A DNA stretch of 64,000 nucleotides from Myxococcales bacterium (lineage in GTDB: Bacteria; Myxococcota_A; Polyangia; Polyangiales; Polyangiaceae). The position numbers were made by a program, and so were the translations under genes. The notes beneath the pieces were generated by a model. The model did not search any database. It worked only from the letters and a program-made list of their open reading frames with translations, and was not told the origin of the DNA. The stretch spans positions 1-64,000 of the forward strand of contig JAEUKE010000174.1 in NCBI GenBank assembly GCA_016794345.1, in the 5' to 3' direction. Positions 54,930-62,331 of the stretch are shown here, one piece after another (within the stretch, counting starts at the first letter, position 1; the number at the start of each line of letters is the position of its first letter).

Positions 54930-55007
54930 AAGGGGGGCCGCCGGATCTTGTCCCGGACGGGACGCCAGTACACCACATTTTTCGCCGGAGCGGTCCCGCC
55001 GACCGCG

Positions 55008-55514
55008 CTAATCGCGGCGCGAGCGCAACGGCTGCACGTCGGGGTTGTAGAGCGGAACGGTCAGCGTCACGGTGCTCTCGGAAACGGCGGAGAAATAGTC
55101 GTGCGCAGATCCGGCGGAGGGCGGCGGGACGGTGTCGCCCCCGCGCGCGCCGCTCGGAGGACGAGAAGGCGGCGGCCCCTCCGAGAGATCGAGGGCCGCG
55201 TCGGACAGCGACCTCGGCACCGCGACGTGCGCGCCGTCGCGCAGCTCGACGTGGACGATGGGGCCCGAGCGCATCAGGACCATCCGCCCGCTCTCTTCAC
55301 GCTTGGCGAAGAGAGCCGAGGCGCCGACGATGAGCTCCCCGGCGAGCCCACCCTCGAGATCCGGGTGGAGGCACGCGACGAACTGCGAGCCGACGCAGCC
55401 GCGGATGTCCGGGGGAACCATGCCGGTGCGCGACACGATGAAATGGCAAAGGCCCTCTTCGTTCAGGAGGAACGTGCAGGAGCGCGTGTGAACGGCGTAC
55501 TTGGCATCCTCCAT
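55008..55514 (-). CDS. Conserved unknown protein
   Basis: This 168-residue protein is a soluble beta-rich domain (about 1-110; DAKYAVHTRSCTFLLNEEGLCHFIVS, DIRGCVGSQFVACLHPDLEGGLAGELIVGASALF) with a Pro/Ser-rich linker and a short C-terminal segment. No family was recognised. The start is uncertain: GTG at 55532 has GGAGG only 2 bases upstream, whereas ATG at 55514 has none. It lies just after glgB on the same strand and 78 bases before the kinase gene. Confidence 0.62.
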   Translation of the reverse strand: MEDAKYAVHTRSCTFLLNEEGLCHFIVSRTGMVPPDIRGCVGSQFVACLHPDLEGGLAGELIVGASALFAKREESGRMVLMRSGPIVHVELRDGAHVAVPRSLSDAALDLSEGPPPSRPPSGARGGDTVPPPSAGSAHDYFSAVSESTVTLTVPLYNPDVQPLRSRRD

Positions 55515-55545
55515 GGACGGGCTGTGACGCACGCCCTCCTTCGTA

Positions 55546-57831
55546 TCACGAGGCCGCTCCGGTCGTCGCTCCCGCGGCCCGCTCGCGCTCGCGTCTCGCG
55601 GTCTCCTCCGCGAGCTCAGCCTCGGTCGGCTCGCCGTCGTCCACCGGAGCGAGGTAGATCACGCCGAGCGGCGGCAGGGTGAGCGAGATCGACTGCGCGA
55701 ACCCGTGGCTCGCGCGCCCCTCGACTCGAACCTCGCCGAGGTTGCCAACGTTGCCGCCGCCGTAGACCGCCGCGTCCGTGTTCAAGACCTCCCGGTAGTC
55801 ACACGCGCGCGGCACGCCCAGGCGGTAGCCGTGGCGCACGACGGGGGTGAAGTTGCACGCGCAGACGACGTGTCGCCCGGTCCGCCGCCCTTCGAGCTTC
55901 GAGGCGGGGAACCGGATGAACGAGGCGCACGACTGCGGCGCGTCGTTCACGTCGATCCACTGGAAGCCAGCGGGCTCGTGGTCCAGCTCCCACATCGCCG
56001 GGGTGCTCGCGTAGTGGCGGTTCAGATCGCGAACCAGCGACTGGATCCCGCGGTGCCCGGCGTCTTCGAGCACCGCCCAATCGAGCTCGGACTCGAAGCT
56101 CCACTCGCGCCACTGACCGATCTCGCCGCCCATGAAGAGCAGCTTCTTGCCAGGGTGCCCCCACATGAACGCGAAGAGGGCGCGGAGGTTCGCTCGCTTC
56201 TGCCAGATGTCGCCCGGCATCTTGTCGAGGAGCGCGCGCTTCAGGTGGACGACCTCGTCGTGCGACAGCGGCAGGAGGTAGCGCTCGCTGTACGCGTACA
56301 TGAGGCTGAAGGTGATCAGGTTGTGGTTGAAGGCCCGGTAGATGGGGTCGAGCGAGAAGTAGTTCAGCGTGTCGTGCATCCACCCCATGTTCCACTTCAG
56401 GTCGAAGCCCAGGCCGCCTGTGTACGCGGGCCGCGTGACGCCCGGCCAAGCGGTGGACTCCTCGGCGCATACGATCGCGCCCGGCACCTCCGCGCGAACG
56501 GTCTCGCAGAGCTCGCGAACGAACGCCACGGCCTCGAGGTTCTCGCGGCCGCCGAACTTGTTGGGCTCCCACTCGCCCGGGTGGCTCGCGCCGTAGTCCA
56601 GGTAGAGCATGCTCGCCACCGCGTCGACGCGGAGCCCGTCGATGTGGAACTCCTTCAGCCAGTAGAGCGCGCTCGCGAGGAGGAAGTTCTTCACCTGGGG
56701 GCGGCCCCAGTCGAAGACGTAGGTGTCCCACTGGCGGTGCTCCCCACGCCGCGGGTCCCAGTGCTCGAAGAGCGCGGTTCCGTCGAACCGACCGAGGGCG
56801 GCGGCGTCCCGAGGGAAATGCGCGGGCACCCAATCGAGGAGCACGCCGACGCCGCGCTGATGGCACTTGTCGACGAAGTACTTGAAGTCGTCGGGCGAGC
56901 CGAAGCGGGCGGTGGGCGCGAAGTAGCCCGAGACCTGGTAGCCCCACGAGCCGTCGTAGGGGTGCTCCATGACCGGCAGGAGCTCGATGTGGGTGAAGCC
57001 GAGATCGGCCACGTAGTCCACGAGCTCCTCCGCGAGCTCGCGGTAGCTCAGCCAGTCGCGCCGCTCCTCGCCGGGGCGTGTCCTCGAGGAGAGCTTCCAC
57101 GACCCGAGGTGGACCTCGTAGATCGTCATCGCCATCCTGTCGACGCGCTGCGCGGCGCGCCGCTCCATCCAGGCGTCGTCTCCGAAGGCATACTTGCCGT
57201 TCCTGATCCGGCTCGCGGTCTGCGGGCGGAGCTCCATCGAGCGGCCGAACGGATCGCTCTTGTGGATGGTTCCCTGCCTGGTGACGATCTCGAACTTGTA
57301 GAGCACCCCCTCGCCGAGCCCGGGCAAGAACAGCTCCCAGACCCCGCCGGCGAGCTTCCTCATCGCGGCGGCCTCGCCCGACCAGCCGTTGAAGTCGCCC
57401 GCGACGCGGGCGGCGATCGCGTGCGGAGCCCAGAGCGTGAAGCTCGCGCCGTCCGCGCCGTCGTGCTTCAGGAGGTGAGCGCCGAGCTTCTCGTAGACCC
57501 GCAGGTGTTTGCCCTCGGCGAAGAGGTGAAGATCCAGCTCGCCCAGCGTGGGTTCGAACGAATACGCGTCGCGTTCGATGACGACTCTGTCAGCGTACGT
57601 CGCCTCGACTCGGTAGCGGCCCGGCGCCTTCTCGCACACGACCTCGTAGAGGCCCTTGCCGAGGTGCGTCGCGTCCCGGAACACCTGGTGCTCGACCTCG
57701 ACGCGCACGCGCGTCGCGCCCGGCCGGAGGCAGCGGACGGTCCACCGGCCGCCGGCCTCGTGTGCGCCGAGGACCGTGTGTGGGTCGGGGTGAAGACCAC
57801 GGGCGATGCGATCGAGGTCGTCGTTCAGCAC
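55546..57831 (-). CDS. glgB: 1,4-alpha-glucan (glycogen) branching enzyme
   Basis: This 761-residue GH13 enzyme has two CBM48-type N-terminal regions and the catalytic barrel with DGLRVDAVASML (nucleophile Asp), VCAEES (acid Glu) and LPLSHDEVVH (second Asp). It makes alpha-1,6 branches in glycogen. Length is usual. The C-terminal Glu/Arg/Ala-rich tail is extra. No glgA, glgC or glgX is in the window. Confidence 0.94.
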   Translation of the reverse strand: MLNDDLDRIARGLHPDPHTVLGAHEAGGRWTVRCLRPGATRVRVEVEHQVFRDATHLGKGLYEVVCEKAPGRYRVEATYADRVVIERDAYSFEPTLGELDLHLFAEGKHLRVYEKLGAHLLKHDGADGASFTLWAPHAIAARVAGDFNGWSGEAAAMRKLAGGVWELFLPGLGEGVLYKFEIVTRQGTIHKSDPFGRSMELRPQTASRIRNGKYAFGDDAWMERRAAQRVDRMAMTIYEVHLGSWKLSSRTRPGEERRDWLSYRELAEELVDYVADLGFTHIELLPVMEHPYDGSWGYQVSGYFAPTARFGSPDDFKYFVDKCHQRGVGVLLDWVPAHFPRDAAALGRFDGTALFEHWDPRRGEHRQWDTYVFDWGRPQVKNFLLASALYWLKEFHIDGLRVDAVASMLYLDYGASHPGEWEPNKFGGRENLEAVAFVRELCETVRAEVPGAIVCAEESTAWPGVTRPAYTGGLGFDLKWNMGWMHDTLNYFSLDPIYRAFNHNLITFSLMYAYSERYLLPLSHDEVVHLKRALLDKMPGDIWQKRANLRALFAFMWGHPGKKLLFMGGEIGQWREWSFESELDWAVLEDAGHRGIQSLVRDLNRHYASTPAMWELDHEPAGFQWIDVNDAPQSCASFIRFPASKLEGRRTGRHVVCACNFTPVVRHGYRLGVPRACDYREVLNTDAAVYGGGNVGNLGEVRVEGRASHGFAQSISLTLPPLGVIYLAPVDDGEPTEAELAEETARRERERAAGATTGAAS

Positions 57832-57984
57832 GGGCCGGCACGGTATCAGAACGCTCGGGCTGCAGCGGCAGGGCCGAGGGGGCGCGATCGCAAACGGGGC
57901 AAAACGTCTCTCCCCTGCCCCTGGTCTGCCCCTGGCGTCCCCGAGACGGCCGGGCTACACCTCGAGACTCCGGAGGGTTTCATC

Positions 57985-59544
57985 ATGGGCCTCATCGCGA
58001 CGAGCACGGCGACGACGAAGAGCAACGGTCACGGCGAGGGCCGGATCAAGAGCTACGCCCCGGCGACCGGGGAGGTCCTCGGTGACGTTCCGATCATGAC
58101 GGCGGACGAGGTGCGCGCCGCCGTCGGCCGCGCGCGCCGCGCCCAGGAGTCCTGGGCGGCGCTCCCGATCGAGGAGCGGTGCGATCGCGTCCGGCGCTAC
58201 GCCCAGGCCCTCATCGAGCGGCAGGACGAGGTGGCGGACCTGCTCTCCCGCGAGACGGGCAAGCCGATGATGGAGGCCCTCCTCCACGAGGTGGCGCCGT
58301 CCGTCGCGGTGGCGGAGTACTTCTGCAAGCGCGGGCCCGAGATCCTGGCGCCGCGTGAGGTGCCGCTCGGGCTGATGAAACACCGCCGCGCGTTCTTGCA
58401 CTACGTCCCGCGCGGCGTGGTCGGCGTCATCACGCCGTGGAACTACCCGCTCTACATGCCGCTGCGCGACATCGGCATGGCGTTCATCGCCGGCAACGCC
58501 GTCGTCCTCAAGCCGAGCGAGGTGACGCCGCTCATCGCTCTGAAGGCGAAAGAGGTCTGGGATCAGGCCGGCCTCCCCGCCGACCTCTTCCAGGTCGTGA
58601 CCGGCGGCGGCGCGACCGGCGGCGCGCTCATCGATGCCGGGATCCAGATGTGTATCTTCACCGGCGGCGTGGCGACGGGGCGCCGCGTGGCCTCCGCGTG
58701 CGGCGAGCGGCTCATCCCCTGCGTCATGGAGCTCGGCGGCAAGGCCCCCCTCATCGTCTGCGCCGACGCGGACGTGGAGCGCGCCGCGCGTGCGGCCGTG
58801 TTCGGCGGCTTCTCGAACGGCGGGCAAGTCTGCATCTCGGTCGAGCGCGTCTACGCCCACCGGGACGTGGCCGATCAGCTCACACAGCGCATGACCGAGC
58901 TCACGAAGGAGCTGAAGGTCGGCGACCCGCAGAAGGGCGCGGTCGACGTCGGCGCGATCATCTTCCCCAAGCAGATCGACGTCGCGGAGGCGCACATCCA
59001 GGACGCCGTGCAGAAGGGCGCGACGGTCCTCGCGGGCGGCAAGCGGATCACGGGGCAGGGCCAGTTCTTCGAGCCCACGCTCCTCGGCGACTGCACGCAT
59101 GACATGACCGTCATGAACGAGGAGATCTTCGGGCCGGTCGTCCCCATCATGCGGGTCGACAGCGACGAAGAGGCGCTCCGCTACGCCAACCAGATCAACC
59201 TCGGCCTGAACGCGTACGTCTTCTCGAAGGACCGCGACTACGCGCACCGTCTCGCGGAGCGCGTCCAGGCCGGCAGCGTCCTCGTGAACGACGTGCTCAT
59301 CAACGGCGGGATGCCCGAGGCGCCCTTCGGCGGCGTGAAGGACAGCGGGTTCGGCCGCGTCCTCGGGGAGGACTCCTTGAAGGAGCTCTGCCAGGTCAAA
59401 CACATCAACATCGATCGCTTCGCCACGTCGAACGACCCGCTCTGGTTCCCCTACACGGACAAGGGCCTCGCCCTCGCCCGCAAGGCCACGAAGCTCGTCT
59501 TCGGCGGCGGCGGCCTCCTGAAGAAGCTCTCGCAGCTCTTCTGA
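57985..59544 (+). CDS. NAD(P)-dependent aldehyde dehydrogenase
   Basis: This 519-residue enzyme has ITPWNYPLYMPLRD, KPSEVTPLIALK, the catalytic Glu in MELGGKAP (E249), the nucleophile Cys in NGGQVCISVERV (C283) and EIFGPVVPIMRV. The C-terminal hydrophobic segment (ATKLVFGGGGLLKKLSQLF) is an addition seen in some membrane-associated ALDHs. The substrate is unclear, with succinate semialdehyde-like and general aldehyde types both possible. GGAGGG lies 8 bases before the ATG. The long open frame that precedes it is antisense to glgB and not real. Confidence 0.9.
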   Translation: MGLIATSTATTKSNGHGEGRIKSYAPATGEVLGDVPIMTADEVRAAVGRARRAQESWAALPIEERCDRVRRYAQALIERQDEVADLLSRETGKPMMEALLHEVAPSVAVAEYFCKRGPEILAPREVPLGLMKHRRAFLHYVPRGVVGVITPWNYPLYMPLRDIGMAFIAGNAVVLKPSEVTPLIALKAKEVWDQAGLPADLFQVVTGGGATGGALIDAGIQMCIFTGGVATGRRVASACGERLIPCVMELGGKAPLIVCADADVERAARAAVFGGFSNGGQVCISVERVYAHRDVADQLTQRMTELTKELKVGDPQKGAVDVGAIIFPKQIDVAEAHIQDAVQKGATVLAGGKRITGQGQFFEPTLLGDCTHDMTVMNEEIFGPVVPIMRVDSDEEALRYANQINLGLNAYVFSKDRDYAHRLAERVQAGSVLVNDVLINGGMPEAPFGGVKDSGFGRVLGEDSLKELCQVKHINIDRFATSNDPLWFPYTDKGLALARKATKLVFGGGGLLKKLSQLF

Positions 59545-59634
59545 TCTTCGATCACAGCTCCGTCACGTCGGCAGCAGCCGCGCGCGTCGCCCTGGGGGGT
59601 CTCGCGCGCGCGCTGCGACCGTCACTTCACGTCA

Positions 59635-59670
59635 GGCGGTTTGCACTTCTTGTGCAAGCCGCCGTTTCTT
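59635..59670 (+). terminator. Strong intrinsic terminator
   Basis: A 12-bp stem GGCGGTTTGCAC/GTGCAAGCCGCC with one T-G wobble and loop TTCTT is followed by GTTTCTT. It ends the aldehyde dehydrogenase gene, 90 bases after its stop, and lies 55 bases before the first vgrG. Confidence 0.88.
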
Positions 59671-59724
59671 GGAGCCTCGAAAAGCTGAGTCAACTCGCGG
59701 CCCGGCGCTTGCACTGTGGCGCTC

Positions 59725-61686
59725 ATGACCTCGAGCCTGCCCCTCAGCGCCCAGAACCTGGAGCTCCAGGTCGAATCGCCGGACGCGTTCGACGTCCGCG
59801 AGCTGTCGGTCGAGGAAGGGATCAACGTCCTCTTTTCGATCGATCTGGTGGTGCGCTCGACCAACCCGGCGGTGGATCTGGAAGGCACCATCGGGGCCCA
59901 GGCTCGGTTCCGTATCGGCACGAACGCCGCGACCACGCCGGATACGCCGTCGCCCACGTGGACGGGAGTGGTCGCCGACATCGAGCAGCTCGCCTCCGAG
60001 GACACGGGCCTCTCCACGTACTGCGTCCGCCTGGTCCCTCACCTCTGGCTCCTGACCCAGCGCACGAACTGCCGCGTCTTCCAGCAGATGACCGATCTCG
60101 AGATCGCCGTCGCGATGCTGCAGGAGTGGGGCCTCGCGCACGAGGTGAAATGCGAGGGCTCTTACAAGACGCGGAAGTACCGGGTGCAATACCAGGAGAC
60201 GGACTTCGCCTTCGTGAGCCGCCTCCTCGAGGACTCGGGGATAAGCTTCCTCCTTGAGCAGCGAGATGACCAGACCGTCGTCGTGCTCCGTGACGCGCCC
60301 GAGGCCGTGACGCCTCGGCGAGAGCCGCTCGGCCACGTGAACGACGTGATCACCGGTCCCAAGCCCTACGCAACGGGCTTCCGCGCCGAGCGGCGTGTCC
60401 GGCCCGGCCGCACGACGTTCGCCGACCACGATCCGCGCCTGCCCAACCTGCCGCTCCTCGCGCAGGCGAAATCGAGCGAGCACCCGCTCGAGGCCCGGCT
60501 CGAGTCCTTCGTCTACAGGCCGGGCGCGTTCAAGTTCGGCGGCGAAGGCGCGAAGGACACGCCCACCGCCGACGACCGCGGCCGGACGCGGACCGACCCC
60601 GACGAGGCCCGCCTGCTGGCCGAGCGCGACGCCGCCATCCGCGTCGCCCGCTCGCAGCGCTTCGGCTTCCGCTCCAACGCCCTCGACGTGCGTGCCGGGA
60701 CGGTCCTTTCGGTGTCGAACCACCCGACCGCCGAGCGCTTCAAGAAGCTGCTCGTCACCAGCGTGAAGCTGACCGGCGACGCCCAGTCCCCGATCGTGCT
60801 CGCGGTCGAGGCGGTCAGCGCCGAGGTCCCTCACCGGCCGGACCACGTCACCCCCCGACCGGACATCCAGGGCGTGGAGTGCGCGACCGTCGTCGGCCCC
60901 GAGGGCGAGACCATCCACTGCGACGAGTTCGGCCGCGTGCGTGTCCAGTTTCACTGGGACCGGTACGGCAAGATGGACGAGCTGTCCTCCTGCTGGATCC
61001 CGGTCAACCAGCCGTGGGCCGGGGAGGGCTTCGGCATGGTGAACCTCCCCCGCATCGGCCAGGAGGTCCTCGTCAGCTTCCTGGGCGGAAACCCGGAGGA
61101 GCCGGTGATCGTGGGCCGCATCTTCACCAACCTGCGCAGGCCTCCCTTTGCGCTGCCTGCCGCGAAGAACGAGAGCGGGTTCCGCTCGAGCAGCGTTCCG
61201 CACACGGGTGGGTTCAACCTCCTCCGGTTCGTCGACACGGCCGGCAGCGAGCTCGTCGAGGGTCGCGCCGAGAAGGACATGCGGACCCGCATCAACAACG
61301 ACAAGGCGCTCTCCGTCGGCCACGACAGGCTGATGGAGGTCGAAAACGACGACGAGGAGCGCATCCTCGGCAACCAGCGCGAGCACGTAGGGAAGGACAA
61401 ACACGCCCGAGTCGGCGAGAGCTACGTCTCGACGGTCGGCAAAGACCGCACGCTCAAGACGCTGGGCGGCATGACCTCGCAGGCCAAATCACACTTCATC
61501 GCGGCGGACGAGAGGATCCACATCTCGGTGGGGCGCTCGTTCATCTACATGGACAAGGACCGGATCGAGATCAGCTCGCCCAACATCAAGATGGAGCGAG
61601 AGGACCCGGAGAACCACCGCGGGAGGTCCGGCAAACACGCCTCGGGCGCCGCCCTCCCCAAGAGCCTCTCGGACGACGCGGAGTGA
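59725..61686 (+). CDS. VgrG spike protein, type VI secretion (first copy)
   Basis: This 653-residue protein has the VgrG layout: a gp27-like half (SAQNLELQVESPDAFDVREL, YRVQYQETDFAFVSRLLEDSGISFLLEQ) and a gp5-like OB domain (FGRVRVQFHWDR, NLPRIGQEVLVSFLGGNPEEPVIVGRI), followed by a needle of repeated GKDRTL-type beta units, ending with about 40 Lys/Arg/Glu-rich residues. VgrG trimers form the puncturing tip of the type VI machine. The start at 59725 was preferred to GTG at 59716. No C-terminal effector domain is present. It is followed by an M23-like gene and a second vgrG. Confidence 0.93.
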   Translation: MTSSLPLSAQNLELQVESPDAFDVRELSVEEGINVLFSIDLVVRSTNPAVDLEGTIGAQARFRIGTNAATTPDTPSPTWTGVVADIEQLASEDTGLSTYCVRLVPHLWLLTQRTNCRVFQQMTDLEIAVAMLQEWGLAHEVKCEGSYKTRKYRVQYQETDFAFVSRLLEDSGISFLLEQRDDQTVVVLRDAPEAVTPRREPLGHVNDVITGPKPYATGFRAERRVRPGRTTFADHDPRLPNLPLLAQAKSSEHPLEARLESFVYRPGAFKFGGEGAKDTPTADDRGRTRTDPDEARLLAERDAAIRVARSQRFGFRSNALDVRAGTVLSVSNHPTAERFKKLLVTSVKLTGDAQSPIVLAVEAVSAEVPHRPDHVTPRPDIQGVECATVVGPEGETIHCDEFGRVRVQFHWDRYGKMDELSSCWIPVNQPWAGEGFGMVNLPRIGQEVLVSFLGGNPEEPVIVGRIFTNLRRPPFALPAAKNESGFRSSSVPHTGGFNLLRFVDTAGSELVEGRAEKDMRTRINNDKALSVGHDRLMEVENDDEERILGNQREHVGKDKHARVGESYVSTVGKDRTLKTLGGMTSQAKSHFIAADERIHISVGRSFIYMDKDRIEISSPNIKMEREDPENHRGRSGKHASGAALPKSLSDDAE

Positions 61687-61755
61687 GCCGCGCCCCGTCC
61701 GCTCCTGCAAGCCATCCCCCATTCGATCGCCTGCCTACCCTCGGAAGGAAGGAAC

Positions 61756-62271
61756 ATGTCGGACTGGTGCTTCCCCTTCAAGACCCCTCCTGAGCTCCAC
61801 TGGCGCGGAGGCTCCCGCTTCTTCGGCGCGCCGCGTCCGAAGGGCCGCAAACACGGCGGGTGCGACCTGATCAAGCCGCCCTACGAGCAGATCTACGCCG
61901 TCCACGACGGCGTGCTGGTGCACGAAGAGACGCTCTTCTACCAGGGCACCTTCTACGTCACCTACCAGCACGGCCCCTACCTCGTGCGGTACGGCGAGAT
62001 CCTCAAGGGAAGCACGAACGGCGCGAAGCGTGGTCACACGGTGAAGAAAGGCGACCCAATCGCCAAGGTCGGGCTCATGATCAACCCCAAGACGAAGAAG
62101 CTCTACCCCGCCGATGGTCCGAGGGGACACATGTTGCACCTCGAGATGTACGCGAAGGGCAGCGACCACTCGACCCTCCGCAGCAAGAAGGGTCCGTACC
62201 AGCGCCGGAAGGACGTGATGGACCCGGCCCCCCACCTCGACGAATGGGTGAAGTACCCACCTCCGGGCTGA
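61756..62271 (+). CDS. M23/LytM-like peptidase, candidate T6SS cargo
   Basis: This 171-residue protein has the M23 order: KHGGCD (H33, D37) as the first zinc pair, then a beta-rich core, KKGDPIAKVG, and GHMLHLEM near the end with H128 in the place of the last zinc ligand. The usual HLHFE reads MLHLE here, and the usual YxHL motif reads YGEI, so the two catalytic histidines seem to be missing while zinc ligands stay. It has no signal peptide, which fits delivery by VgrG. It lies between two vgrG genes with about 70 and 60 bases on each side. Whether it is active is unknown. Confidence 0.75.
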   Translation: MSDWCFPFKTPPELHWRGGSRFFGAPRPKGRKHGGCDLIKPPYEQIYAVHDGVLVHEETLFYQGTFYVTYQHGPYLVRYGEILKGSTNGAKRGHTVKKGDPIAKVGLMINPKTKKLYPADGPRGHMLHLEMYAKGSDHSTLRSKKGPYQRRKDVMDPAPHLDEWVKYPPPG

Positions 62272-62331
62272 TCGCTCGCGTCTCGACTCCGCTCTCGACC
62301 ACAAGACACATCGTTTTCGAACGAGGACCCC

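Noticed and set aside
55705..57984. Upstream extension (760 codons) of the aldehyde dehydrogenase frame, antisense to glgB
   Set aside because: glgB has every catalytic motif. The antisense frame is open because of strong G/C at third positions.
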